The notes: generated from the letters alone by a model not told the origin. A DNA stretch of 60,382 nt from Shewanella benthica (GCA_023284085.1 JAKVHY010000036.1:1-60382), one strand, 5' to 3'; shown: positions 1-8,193, counted from the stretch's first letter. Made by a program: numbers and translations.

Positions 1-29
1 GCCGGTGCACTATAAAAATTTAAACTCAT
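1..29 (-). CDS. thrB: Start of thrB-like ORF (homoserine kinase), runs off the window
   Basis: The minus strand reads ATG at 29-27 and continues as MSLNFYSAP to the window edge. Homoserine kinases of this group start with a MSL.xYAPASMGN-type sequence, and thrB follows thrA in gammaproteobacteria, so this is either the true start of thrB or one more copy of the repeat described at 1-402. A good ribosome binding site (GAGGTG, five bases before the ATG) is present. Only nine codons are visible, so function cannot be judged from the window itself. Confidence 0.5.
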
Positions 30-402
30 GACATCACCTCAAGCACTTCAACCTGGTCAAATCCAACGTCAGCATGATTACCCATAGAAGCTGGTGCACT
101 ATAAAAATTTAAACTCATGACATCACCTCAACGCCAACATGATTATCCATAGAAGCCGGTGCACTATAAAAATTTAAACTCATGACATCACCTCAAGCAC
201 TTCAACCTGGTCAAATCCAACGTCAGCATGATTACCCATAGAAGCTGGTGCACTATAAAAATTTACACTCATGACATCACCTCAACGCCAACACGATTAC
301 CCATAGAAGCCGGTGCACTATAAAAATTTAAACTCATGACATAGCCTCAACGCCAACACGATTACCCATAGAAGCCGGTGCACTATCAATATTCAGACTC
401 AT
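1..402 (-). repeat. Tandem array of coupled micro-ORFs copied from the start of thrB
   Basis: Six units beginning near 1, 90, 155, 244, 309 and 374 are 89, 65, 89, 65, 65 bp and a diverged last copy. On the minus strand each full unit is a complete ORF with ATGA stop/start overlap to the next: 402-334 (22 codons, overlapping the thrA stop), 337-269 (22), 272-180 (30), 183-115 (22), 118-26 (30), then the ORF entering the window edge at 29. Peptides start MSLNFYSAPASMGN (first copy MSLNIDSAPASMGN) and end V-M-S; the 30-codon forms insert HADVGFDQVEVLE. Each internal start is preceded by GAGGTG or a variant at five bases. The peptide resembles the homoserine kinase N-terminus, so the array looks like repeated duplication of the thrA/thrB junction. 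All units stay open, with start, stop and Shine-Dalgarno sequence intact; 65 and 89 are both 2 modulo 3, as the overlap requires. Confidence 0.9.
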
Positions 403-2864
403 GCACTCATCTCCCGCGTCCAGTTCAGAGTCCTCAGAAGATCGGCAAAGACGCCGGCCGCGGTCACGTCTGTCCCCGCACCATAACCTCTGAGCACGAA
501 GGGAATGGGCTGATAATAACGGCTGTAGAAAGCCAAGGCATTCTCGCCACCTTTTACGCTATATAAGGGATCTTGAGAGTCCACTTCGGCTATTTTAACC
601 CGGCAACCGTCATCATCTATCTGGCCTAAATAACGTAGTACCTTGCCTTCATTCTTGGCTTTCTCAACCCGTTGGGCGATATGCTGATCCAACTTGGGTA
701 AATTAGTCATAAAGGTTTCCACATCGCCGCTGGCATCAAATGACTCAGGTAATACAGACTCTATCTGAATATCTTCCAGCTCCAGTTCCATGCCGACTTC
801 ACGAGCCAATATGAGTACTTTTCTGGCGACATCCATGCCACTTAGATCATCACGAGGATCAGGCTCTGTGAAACATTTATCTCTGGCTATTGCCGTCGCC
901 TCAGACAGAGACATCCCCTCATCTAACATGCCGAAGATGTATGAAAGAGAGCCGGATAATATGCCATTAAACTTGAGTAACTTATCGCCGGCAAACAGGA
1001 GCTTCTTCAAGTTATCGATAACAGGCAGCCCGGCACCGACCGTCGTTTCATATAAAAACTGTCTACGCTGATTAAGAGCGGTTTCACGCAGTCCATGGTA
1101 ATAAGCGATATCTCGGGTATTCGCTTTCTTATTGGGCGTCACCACATGCAAACCCGCATTCATAACATCGATATAGCGATCTGATACGCGCTCGCTTGAA
1201 GTACAGTCGACCAAAACCGGGTTTAACAGTTGCTCCTCTTTGGCCCATTCAAGCATCTGCTTAATATCCCATTGAGTCTGACTATCTGCGAGTAGCCCCT
1301 GCCACTCGTTAAGATTGACGCCTTTGGCATCGAGTAGCATATGACGAGAGTTGGCAATTCCGCATACCCTGATACTGATATGCTCCTGCTTTAACATCTC
1401 TGTTTGTTGCTTAATCTGTTCCAGCAGCCCGGCGCCTACATTGCCACAGCCCACGAGGAATACATCCAGATAATGCTGAACATCGAAGAAGCTCTGATGA
1501 CAGGCACTGATGGCATGCTTAGTCTTGCGCTGTTCTATTACGGTTGAGATAGAGCGCTCAGAGGAGCCCTGGGCGATAGCTATGATGTTCACAGTCGCCT
1601 GAGCAAGAGCCTGGAAGAATTTACCGGCTACGCCTTTATGGGTGCGCATGCCGTCACCTATGAGCGACACTATGGCTAAATCATGACGCATCTCGATAGG
1701 CTCTAGAATGTCACTCTTAAGTTCCAGTTCAAACTCAAGTTCTAATGAATCCTTGGCTTTTTCTGCATCTTGAGTATTGATACAGAAGCTGATGCTATAT
1801 TCAGATGAGCTTTGGGTGATCAATGAAATTGAAATTCCGGCTCGAGAGATAGCCCCTAAGGTGCGACTCGCCATACCCACCATGCCTTTCATCCCAGGTC
1901 CTGAGACATCAAACATGGTTTGATCGTCTAAATTAGAGATAGCTTTGACATTTAAGCCACTCTTATCGGCTTCATTTGAAACTAAGGTTCCCGGCGCTTT
2001 AGGATTGAAGCTATTGCGGATAAAACAAGGAATGTGGTACTGAGCAATAGGAGAAATGGTCTTTGGATGTAGCACTTTAGCCCCAAAGTAAGATAACTCC
2101 ATCGCCTCTTGGTAACTCAACTGAGAAAGTAATTTAGCATCGCTGACCACACGGGGATCGGTATTGTAGACGCCATCGACGTCTGTCCAGATCTCACAAC
2201 ATGATGCATCGATACAAGCTGATAATACCGCAGCTGAGTAGTCTGAGCCGTTACGACCTAGAATCACAGTGCGCCCTTGCTTATCGCCGGCAGTAAAGCC
2301 CGGCATCACCCAAACCCTATGGTCATCTAAATTAATCTTACTGAAGCGCGCCTTACTCGACTCGATATCGACCAGTGATTCCAGCGGATCTCCGCTAGCT
2401 AAAAGTAAATTTTGAGGCACGAGTTGCTGTGAACTAAGACCTTTAGTTTTCATCAGCTGCACCATAAGCGCCGCAGACAACTTCTCACCACCCACCAAAA
2501 TCTCAGCCCTCACAAAGTCCGGACACTCCTTGAGTAGGCTGATACCAAGCAGCTTATCTTCCCAAAAGCTAAGCTGCTCAGTCAGTTTCGACATAAGTGA
2601 ATCATTCTGTGACGCTTGCAGTACAGCAGAGGCTTCTCGATAGAGTCCGCTAAACACAGACTCCACAGAGGCTAAAACAGATGTAAAGTCTCCACCACTC
2701 ACGGCAGCTTCAACCATCTCAAGTAAACCGTTAGTCACAGTCGCCGGAGCCGATAACACTACGGCTACCGCTTCTTCCTTTGCTGTATCCGCGACGATGT
2801 CGGCAGCGGTGTTAAATCTTTGCCAATTGGCCAGCGAGGTACCACCAAATTTCATTACTTTCAT
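399..2864 (-). CDS. thrA: Bifunctional aspartokinase I / homoserine dehydrogenase I
   Basis: The protein catalyses two steps of the aspartate pathway to threonine: phosphorylation of aspartate, and reduction of aspartate semialdehyde to homoserine. From the chosen start (MKVMKFGGTSLAN) it has about 821 residues, normal for ThrA. The kinase domain begins with KFGGTS, ACT-type regulatory segments lie in the middle, and the dehydrogenase begins near residue 460 with the dinucleotide-binding VGCGNVGAGL. The ATG at 2864 is preferred over a GTG 18 bases upstream because AAGGAG sits just before it. The gene is preceded by a Thr/Ile leader peptide and attenuator. Its stop codon overlaps the ATG of the first micro-ORF (ATGA), so it should be translationally coupled to the array and thrB. 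Threonine feedback is expected from the family. Confidence 0.97.
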   Translation of the reverse strand: MKVMKFGGTSLANWQRFNTAADIVADTAKEEAVAVVLSAPATVTNGLLEMVEAAVSGGDFTSVLASVESVFSGLYREASAVLQASQNDSLMSKLTEQLSFWEDKLLGISLLKECPDFVRAEILVGGEKLSAALMVQLMKTKGLSSQQLVPQNLLLASGDPLESLVDIESSKARFSKINLDDHRVWVMPGFTAGDKQGRTVILGRNGSDYSAAVLSACIDASCCEIWTDVDGVYNTDPRVVSDAKLLSQLSYQEAMELSYFGAKVLHPKTISPIAQYHIPCFIRNSFNPKAPGTLVSNEADKSGLNVKAISNLDDQTMFDVSGPGMKGMVGMASRTLGAISRAGISISLITQSSSEYSISFCINTQDAEKAKDSLELEFELELKSDILEPIEMRHDLAIVSLIGDGMRTHKGVAGKFFQALAQATVNIIAIAQGSSERSISTVIEQRKTKHAISACHQSFFDVQHYLDVFLVGCGNVGAGLLEQIKQQTEMLKQEHISIRVCGIANSRHMLLDAKGVNLNEWQGLLADSQTQWDIKQMLEWAKEEQLLNPVLVDCTSSERVSDRYIDVMNAGLHVVTPNKKANTRDIAYYHGLRETALNQRRQFLYETTVGAGLPVIDNLKKLLFAGDKLLKFNGILSGSLSYIFGMLDEGMSLSEATAIARDKCFTEPDPRDDLSGMDVARKVLILAREVGMELELEDIQIESVLPESFDASGDVETFMTNLPKLDQHIAQRVEKAKNEGKVLRYLGQIDDDGCRVKIAEVDSQDPLYSVKGGENALAFYSRYYQPIPFVLRGYGAGTDVTAAGVFADLLRTLNWTREMSA

Positions 2865-2892
2865 ATCTTCTCCTTGTACCACGCTACCTTAG

Positions 2893-2929
2893 AAACAAAA
2901 AAGCCCGCTCCTTGGTATGGGAGCGGGCT
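2893..2929 (-). terminator. thr operon attenuator
   Basis: On the minus strand, AGCCCGCTCC (2929-2920) pairs perfectly with GGAGCGGGCT (2911-2902) around an 8-base loop, followed by a T-rich run read from 2901-2893. It lies between the threonine leader peptide and thrA, the position of the classical attenuator. Stalling on the leader would be expected to prevent this hairpin. Confidence 0.9.
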
Positions 2930-2955
2930 GTTGTTTACATTCTGTTAGAGTATGT

Positions 2956-2997
2956 TCAGCCTGCCCCCACGATAATAATCGTGGTGGTTGTAATCAT
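2956..2997 (-). CDS. thrL: thr operon leader peptide
   Basis: The 13-residue peptide MITTTTIIIVGAG has four consecutive Thr codons followed by three Ile codons and ends with TGA, 27 bases before the attenuator stem. Composition and place match threonine-operon leader peptides, which sense charged tRNA-Thr and tRNA-Ile. No strong Shine-Dalgarno sequence is seen. It is too short for routine gene finders. Confidence 0.88.
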   Translation of the reverse strand: MITTTTIIIVGAG

Positions 2998-3025
2998 GGT
3001 CGTTACAACTAAATTCAGGCTTGGC

Positions 3026-3054
3026 ATTATAAAAACGTACTCATCCAAAAAGTT
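3026..3054 (-). promoter_or_regulatory. Probable thr operon promoter
   Basis: The minus strand has a perfect TATAAT at 3031-3026, about 29 bases upstream of the leader-peptide ATG. At 17-bp spacing the -35 position (3054-3049) reads AACTTT, a poor match to TTGACA. The -10 is convincing, the -35 weak. Confidence 0.5.
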
Positions 3055-3059
3055 TAAAA

Positions 3060-3576
3060 TCTGTGACTACAGAATTGCTTTTTTTTAAGGTGTGTGTCAA
3101 CCCTTGATTAACACGTTAATCAAAAAAACACTGTTCGATTCTATTCTCTACTATTACCCAGGAGATAAGCTGCATCTAAGTAGAATTTTTGCATGGTTAG
3201 GGCAACAACCTTAATTGTGTAACGTTTACGACAAGGTAAAGAAACGTTGTATTACTTTGTTAAATAAGGGATTAATTATACAGTTAAGTCTGATTCCTGA
3301 GTAAACCTGATAAAATACACCTTAACCAGAACGATTCTGATATAGCGAGTGAAATGACGAGTTTTTCCTTATATGGTCACCTAACTCCACTATGAATTTT
3401 ATCGCATAAAATATAACTAATTAGTCACTTTCGGTTTATTTCCCCAATAAGTCTCACTTTACTTAGGAGAGCCCTGCCTTCTTTAATCGTGAACTTCCTA
3501 CCATAAGCTGATTCAAATCATCGCTAACTCATAAAAACCACGCTAGAATGCGCGCTCATTTTGAATTGGAGGCGAT
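3060..3576. other. Gap between divergent thr operon and slyD
   Basis: About 500 bases without a credible ORF. A perfect 9-bp inverted repeat with a two-base centre, TTGATTAAC/GTTAATCAA, lies at 3104-3123, about 75 bases upstream of the thr -10 box, and could be an operator. On the slyD side a TAGAAT at 3544-3549 is a possible -10 without a clear -35. Nothing else recognised. Confidence 0.5.
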
Positions 3577-4257
3577 ATGAAAATCACCCAACACAACGCT
3601 GTTAGCATCCATTACCGTTTAACCGATGAGAAAGGTGAGTTAATTGAAGACTCCTTCGATGGCGAACCTATGCTCTATCTTCATGGTACCGGAAACATGA
3701 TCCCCGGTCTGGAAGCTGAACTTGAAGGTAAAGTTGCAGGCGACAAACTGGATGTAACGGTTGGTGCAGAAAATGGTTATGGTCCTTATCATGACGGACT
3801 ACGCCAGGAAGTGCCCTTGAGTGCATTCGGTGATATAGAAGATATCGTTCCTGGTATGCGTTTCATCGCTGATACAGAAATGGGACAACGTCCGGTTCAA
3901 GTCAAAGAAATTAAAGATGATGTCGTCGTTGTCGACGGGAACCACCCTTTAGCCGGTCAGTCACTGCATTTCAGCGTCGAAGTACTGGAAGTTCGTGAAG
4001 CTACAGCCGAAGAGATAGCCCACGGCCATATTCATGCCCACGGTAGCTGTGGTTCTGAAGATAAGCATAGCCACAAAGGTGGCTGCTGTGGTGGCGGTTC
4101 TGAGCACGGTCATGAGCACAGTAATAAAGAAGGTTGCTGTGGCGGTTCTGAGCACGGTCATGAGCACGGTCATGAAGGTGGTTGCTGTAGCGAGAAAAAA
4201 GATGAGCCAGCGAAAGAAGGCTGTGATGGCAATGGTGGCTGTGGCTGTAAGAGCTAA
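3577..4257 (+). CDS. slyD: FKBP-type peptidyl-prolyl isomerase with metal-binding tail
   Basis: SlyD is a cytoplasmic chaperone and proline isomerase that also binds nickel and helps [NiFe]-hydrogenase maturation. Residues 1-150 hold the FKBP fold with the inserted IF chaperone domain (GTGNMIPGLEAELEGK and NGYGPY are visible). The tail from about residue 148 is extremely rich in His, Cys and Gly, with repeated HGHEH and GGCCGG blocks. The protein is 226 residues against 196 in E. coli; the extra length is in the tail, where the DNA itself is repetitive (the stretch around 4095-4130 recurs around 4145-4170), so tail length may vary between strains. A good ribosome site (GGAGG) precedes the ATG. 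Confidence 0.95.
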   Translation: MKITQHNAVSIHYRLTDEKGELIEDSFDGEPMLYLHGTGNMIPGLEAELEGKVAGDKLDVTVGAENGYGPYHDGLRQEVPLSAFGDIEDIVPGMRFIADTEMGQRPVQVKEIKDDVVVVDGNHPLAGQSLHFSVEVLEVREATAEEIAHGHIHAHGSCGSEDKHSHKGGCCGGGSEHGHEHSNKEGCCGGSEHGHEHGHEGGCCSEKKDEPAKEGCDGNGGCGCKS

Positions 4258-4416
4258 GCTCGCCCTTATCAGTTAAGCAACTAGTTAATATCCCGCTTAT
4301 AAACAATTGATATGAGCCTGCTACACTTTAAAAGGTGGCGCAGGTTTTTTTTGCTCTATACTAACCAATATTCAATCTGCGACGGATTCGCATCTACTCA
4401 AACAAAGGACTGTTTT

Positions 4417-4803
4417 ATGTTAACCAAGCCCATGTACGAAATTCTCCCCGTTAGCTATATGGCCATAGGCGTCACCAGCTTACTCATGCTAGATCAAGGT
4501 TATGCTATAGCTTTGGCCCTCGTCATGTTTACCTTAGGGGCCAAAATTTACAATATGCGATCACAGAACAGACGCACAGATCCCCTGAGAAAACGTAAAT
4601 CTGGTACACTTCCCAGCTCAGTCTATGATGCCGCTCCCTTCGTCTACCTCTTGCTTGCCACACTGATATTCAAACTGTTCCCATCAGGTATTGGACCCGT
4701 CATAGGTATCGTGCTGATGACTTACTCTCTTTATATTTTAGTCAGACGTTCATCAAACAGGCGCCACAGCTCAAATTCTTCTCAAGAATATCCGAATTTT
4801 TAA
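4417..4803 (+). CDS. Small membrane protein of unknown function
   Basis: This 128-residue protein begins MLTKPMYEILPVSYMAIG. It shows hydrophobic segments at about residues 10-45 (broken near LMLDQGY) and 75-110, with basic stretches (RSQNRR, RKRKSG, RRSSNRR) suggesting cytoplasmic loops and tail. I do not recognise a family. The start was chosen because AAAGGA lies just upstream; a longer frame from 4312 has no ribosome site and an unlikely polar extension. It is convergent with trpR, whose stop is 14 bases away. Confidence 0.7.
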   Translation: MLTKPMYEILPVSYMAIGVTSLLMLDQGYAIALALVMFTLGAKIYNMRSQNRRTDPLRKRKSGTLPSSVYDAAPFVYLLLATLIFKLFPSGIGPVIGIVLMTYSLYILVRRSSNRRHSSNSSQEYPNF

Positions 4804-4817
4804 CGGCTGCAGGACGA

Positions 4818-5093
4818 TTAAAGTATTAACAGTTTGATTTTCTCTCTTTGCTCTTCTGTCATGTTTTTCAGATAGTTTGAGCAACGAGTAATCGTCGCTA
4901 TGCTAATCTGAAATTCACCGGCTATCTGACGTTGACTCAACTCGCCTTTGAGGAGGGCTTGAAACACCTTGAGTCGACTGGCAATCGCACTACGCTCATC
5001 TTCTGTGAGTAACAGCTCAAACAGCTCCAGAAGCGCATTATGATCGTGGTGATTCACCACCTTCTCTAACACCAATCCCCATTCTGCTCTCAT
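4818..5093 (-). CDS. trpR: Trp operon repressor
   Basis: TrpR binds operators of tryptophan-related operons when loaded with tryptophan. The 91-residue product keeps the family core: LLTEDERSAIASR, then the helix-turn-helix LSQRQIAGEFQISIATITRCSN, where IATITR is the hallmark of the recognition helix. The start at 5093 is chosen because AGGAG stands five bases before it; an ATG at 5120 would add nine residues but has no ribosome site. No trp genes lie in this window, and no clear TrpR operator was recognised. Confidence 0.92.
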   Translation of the reverse strand: MRAEWGLVLEKVVNHHDHNALLELFELLLTEDERSAIASRLKVFQALLKGELSQRQIAGEFQISIATITRCSNYLKNMTEEQREKIKLLIL

Positions 5094-5218
5094 ACACTCT
5101 CCTATGTACTGTTCTACCATTACAATAGTGTATCAACAAATGCGCCGAAGCCAAACCATTCCAAGTAAATGACACTGAGATTTACTCACAATAAAAGATG
5201 AGTCATAACTTGTTTCAT

Positions 5219-5232
5219 CTTTACATGTAAAG
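5219..5232. promoter_or_regulatory. Perfect 14-bp palindrome upstream of the cytochrome c' gene
   Basis: CTTTACATGTAAAG is a perfect palindrome in the gap between divergent trpR and the cytochrome c' gene. It has the size and symmetry of a binding site for a dimeric regulator. I cannot assign the factor. Confidence 0.4.
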
Positions 5233-5324
5233 CCTTGAATTTTGTCATGGTGTCTGAACATAAAAACAGAATACAATACCGAGTGGAACATCACATAATC
5301 AGAACAATTCGTGAGAGCAATACT

Positions 5325-5786
5325 ATGAACAAAAAATTAAAAATGACCGTTTTGGCATTGGTATCTAGTGCCATCTTGTCTACAGCTGTACAAGCAAGTA
5401 ACTTTAAAGAAGCCGATGATGCGATACATTACCGTCAATCAGCCTTCAGCTTGATGGCGCATAACTTCGGTGATATGGGGGCCATGTTAAAAGGCAAGAA
5501 GCCGTTTGACTCAGAGATTTTTGCCATGCGCGCACAGAATGTCGCCGCATTGTCTAAGCTTCCTCTGGAAGGTTTTATCCCAGGTTCAGATCAGGGAGAG
5601 ACCGAAGCCTTAGCAAAAATCTGGACTGAAAAGTCAGACTTTGACGCTAAGATGAAAACCCTACAGGACAATGCTGCAGCACTGCTTCTTGCTTCGGCAT
5701 CTGACGATAAAAAATTGTTGAAGCAATCTTTTATGCAGGTTGCTAAGAGTTGTAAAGGTTGTCATGACGTCTACAAGAAAGATTAA
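5325..5786 (+). CDS. Cytochrome c' (class II periplasmic monohaem cytochrome)
   Basis: The 153-residue product starts with a signal peptide (basic MNKKLK, hydrophobic core, likely cleavage after VQA near residue 24) and ends with the single haem motif CKGCH followed by DVYKKD. A C-terminal CxxCH in a four-helix protein of this length is typical of cytochrome c'. Family members bind NO and are linked to NO tolerance or electron transfer; which applies here is not shown. The start at 5325 is favoured because the signal peptide begins there. The next gene, convergent, encodes a cytochrome b561 that could be its membrane partner. Confidence 0.9.
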   Translation: MNKKLKMTVLALVSSAILSTAVQASNFKEADDAIHYRQSAFSLMAHNFGDMGAMLKGKKPFDSEIFAMRAQNVAALSKLPLEGFIPGSDQGETEALAKIWTEKSDFDAKMKTLQDNAAALLLASASDDKKLLKQSFMQVAKSCKGCHDVYKKD

Positions 5787-5828
5787 TCCATAAGCTTTCT
5801 TATACCTATTGGTATTATATCGATCCAT

Positions 5829-5865
5829 ACAAAAGGCCAGAGTCTGATGAACTCTGGCCTTTTGT
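5829..5865. terminator. Bidirectional terminator between convergent cytochrome genes
   Basis: Fifteen-base arms (5829-5843 and 5851-5865) with core GGCCAGAGT/ACTCTGGCC form a strong hairpin flanked by A-rich and T-rich runs on both strands. It can end transcripts from both the c' gene and the b561 gene. Confidence 0.85.
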
Positions 5866-5896
5866 ATTGCTGATTTATAAAACTATAATTTGAATA

Positions 5897-6565
5897 TCAC
5901 AACATCTGGACAATCGGCAAGATGAGGTAATTCCCCACTACCCCAGCCAAAAGAACAAAAAGCAGCAATGCGATAAAGAATGATCTGAATGCGAGCGTGC
6001 CGCCAGATTGCTCCGCTACCTTCTTATAGCCAGTGATCATAGGCAAAATAAGCTTATCGCCTTTCAACGTATGTACCAGCACTGCCAATACATGAATGAC
6101 TGCCAGCAATAAGATGAAATTGAACGTTTGTTTATGTAGCCAGGTCAACCACAAGGCGGTTTCATGTGAGACATAAGTATAGAGTGGGCCTTCGGTAAAG
6201 ATATCATCAGTCGCGAACAGTCCAGTTGATAGCTGAAGCGTTAAAATACCTATCAATGCCAACACCATATAACCACCTAACGGGTTATGGCCTATGCTAG
6301 GCGACACACCATGACGTTTGACGTTAGTGATATATTGCAACACTGTTTTTGGGTGCTTGATAAAATGACTGAACCTGGCTGTATCACTGCCAACGATGCC
6401 CCAGATGAGACGAAATACAATCAGTACCAGCATCGAATAAGCCATTACCTGATGCCACACCAACTCTCCGGCATCTGCCGACCACCATAAGCCCGCTAAC
6501 ATAGCTATCATTGCCCAATGAAATACTCTTGTTGGGATATCCCAAACTCTCACTCTATGATTCAT
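5897..6565 (-). CDS. Cytochrome b561 family membrane protein
   Basis: This 222-residue inner-membrane protein starts RVWDIPTRVFHWAM, the N-terminal signature of the bacterial cytochrome b561 / Ni-hydrogenase b-type family, with a haem-ligand His in VFHW. Four to five hydrophobic helices follow, with further likely haem histidines in VWHQV, WLHKQTF and VIHVLAVLVH. Such proteins carry electrons between quinol and periplasmic c-type cytochromes. The convergent neighbour is a cytochrome c', which suggests a redox pair; this is inferred from context. AGGTC precedes the start weakly. Confidence 0.88.
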   Translation of the reverse strand: MNHRVRVWDIPTRVFHWAMIAMLAGLWWSADAGELVWHQVMAYSMLVLIVFRLIWGIVGSDTARFSHFIKHPKTVLQYITNVKRHGVSPSIGHNPLGGYMVLALIGILTLQLSTGLFATDDIFTEGPLYTYVSHETALWLTWLHKQTFNFILLLAVIHVLAVLVHTLKGDKLILPMITGYKKVAEQSGGTLAFRSFFIALLLFVLLAGVVGNYLILPIVQML

Positions 6566-6783
6566 TTTTGACCTAGTAAAAACCTAATGACTAAACACCA
6601 GGTTGGTGCTTAAAGGATACTGAGCAGATGATATTTGAAGATTGTTTTGGAGGCAAGTGACTAAACTTATCCATTCAAATATGAGCCTGTTTAAATCAGT
6701 TTTCAAGGCTTTTTTAACAGATATTGTCTAAAAATGACTGAGTGATCAAATTAAAAACTAACCGCCCAAAATCACCACGAAAA

Positions 6784-6799
6784 CGTGATCTAGATCACG
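6784..6799. promoter_or_regulatory. CRP-type binding site upstream of raiA
   Basis: CGTGATCTAGATCACG is a perfect 16-bp palindrome close to the CRP consensus (TGTGA-N6-TCACA), 58 bases before the raiA start. It implies control of raiA by CRP, which in Shewanella also governs anaerobic respiration. The six-base centre contains CTAG. Confidence 0.75.
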
Positions 6800-6856
6800 A
6801 CTTTTACTGCTGAGCTTGGTAATCTGAATTCAAGGAAACAACAAAAGGTTCAATAT

Positions 6857-7219
6857 ATGACAAAAATTACAAGTAAACACCTTGAAGTTACTCCACTTAT
6901 CCGTGAACGTATTCAGGCACGTTTAGAGAAGCTCTCTAGGCATGATATACAGCTCATCAATCCCCATGTGATCATCACTCAAGAGAAGCAGCAGTTTAAA
7001 ATAGAAGCATCTGTAGGCATTCCCGGTCATAAACTATTCGCCCAAGCCAAACATGAAGATCTTTACTCCGCCATCAACGCCATGGGACAGAAGCTAGAGA
7101 AGCAGCTAAACCGTCAAACCCATAAACCAGAGGCTCAACGCTATACCGCGCTTAAAAAAGATGAAGCTGCGCTCGATGATGGTGTTGAAGGGGAATTTGA
7201 AGAAGAATATGCAGCTTGA
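6857..7219 (+). CDS. raiA: Ribosome-associated inhibitor A / hibernation factor
   Basis: RaiA (YfiA) binds the decoding region of the 30S subunit in stationary phase or cold and blocks translation. The 120-residue product begins TKITSKHLEVTPLIRERI and keeps the beta-alpha-beta-beta-beta-alpha fold, with the family DLYSAINAMGQKLEKQL helix. The C-terminal tail is acidic (DDGVEGEFEEEY), as in short RaiA and unlike long HPF. AAAGG precedes the ATG. A CRP-type palindrome lies upstream. The downstream 1.1 kb has no genes. Confidence 0.93.
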   Translation: MTKITSKHLEVTPLIRERIQARLEKLSRHDIQLINPHVIITQEKQQFKIEASVGIPGHKLFAQAKHEDLYSAINAMGQKLEKQLNRQTHKPEAQRYTALKKDEAALDDGVEGEFEEEYAA

Positions 7220-8193
7220 GTCGTCAATGATTCAGTGCTTTTAAAACATAAACAACGAGTGTTAAAAACGGTCGATTCACATTTCGAAAAACCGACTACA
7301 AATCGACCGTAATACAGAGCGAAACCCTTACACCATGCTACTATTAAGGTATGGTGGAGATGAAAAAATGTTCTACACCAATTTGGAGGTAAAAACCATT
7401 TAACTTGCACGATAGGCGTAAAAATGTCATCAGGGATGCTTAGTAATTAGCAATAGATGGTGACTGACTCAGTGTCTAACATTCGCCTAGTCATAAGAGG
7501 AGCATCTCCAACTGGGGCTGCACATAAGACCAAATAGTCTAACTTTCCACAACTTAGGTGGTGAAGTATCACTAAGGTCTACCATCAGAGCAAGATAATT
7601 AACAAGCTTGGGAAACTTAGCAAATGAGTTTGTAAAAGGGAACGGGCGACAGATATGCCACTATGCAGCAATCGCTAATCACAATAGCTTCTGCAATGCA
7701 TTAGGCCAATAAGCTAGAAACAGCTAACACGCCCTAGTTTGTAAAGTACGCATCTCACTAACGCTTTGACTAGGTTAATGGCAGCAGTGAATAGAAACAT
7801 GTAAACAAAGAGACCATTGACCGGGATGCGGTGAAATCAAGACTCCACTTTCTATCCTAAATGGTAAAGTGAAAGACGAGATTTCCATTAGAAAGCAGAA
7901 GGTATATTGATAAATAAAACGGTTATACGCGTGATGCTAAACGTAACATGGGTACGGGCGATTTAAAGTGCCACTATGCGGCAAATGCTAATGACAACAG
8001 CAACGCATTCGGCCATTGAGCTAAAAACAGCGAAAAAGCCTGAACAGTTAACGATATCCGATCCATTTTTCTTTAGAGATATCGAGTGAACCTAAGATCT
8101 CGCTTCCCTTATTTGAGGTTAAGAAGCGAAAGATTGAAGATTCAATCACCATTAGGAGGCATTCTCAGTTTGATTTTTTATTCGTTTCATCCC
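7220..8193 (+). ncRNA. ORF-less region with two diverged copies of a structured element
   Basis: No credible protein gene is seen between raiA and the phe leader. Two related segments occur: copy A, 7643-7735 plus a hairpin at 7846-7871, and copy B, 7955-8043 plus a hairpin at 8101-8128. Shared features are an ACGGGCGA start, GCCACTATGC-GGCAA-like runs, then GTGAAnnnAAGA just before the hairpin and CCATTAG-GCA after it. The hairpins keep pairing while changing sequence: CACTTT/AAAGTG in A, CGCTTC/GAAGCG in B. In copy A, GGGCG (7644-7648) can also pair with CGCCC (7730-7734). A part-similar third segment may precede copy A (around 7560-7640). Compensating changes suggest a structured RNA, probably plus strand, ending at the terminator 8194-8220. 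No known RNA family recognised; a decayed element is the main alternative. Confidence 0.45.

Noticed and set aside
1..402. CRISPR-like array at the left edge
   Set aside because: Units are contiguous copies without unique spacers and encode coupled ORFs related to thrB; no cas genes.
7141..7410. 89-codon ORF opposite the raiA 3' end
   Set aside because: Antisense to the raiA coding end, serine-rich shadow composition, no start signals.
7480..7740. attC (integron cassette) site suggested by CTAAC...CGCCTAG and TTAGGC-like strings
   Set aside because: No matching R'/R'' core pair with GTTRRRY and RYYYAAC at the right ends, no cassette ORFs and no integrase in the window.
7220..8190. The raiA RNA motif known from other phyla
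   Set aside because: That motif lies upstream of raiA in Firmicutes and Actinobacteria; this element is downstream of raiA and I see no matching conserved sequence.
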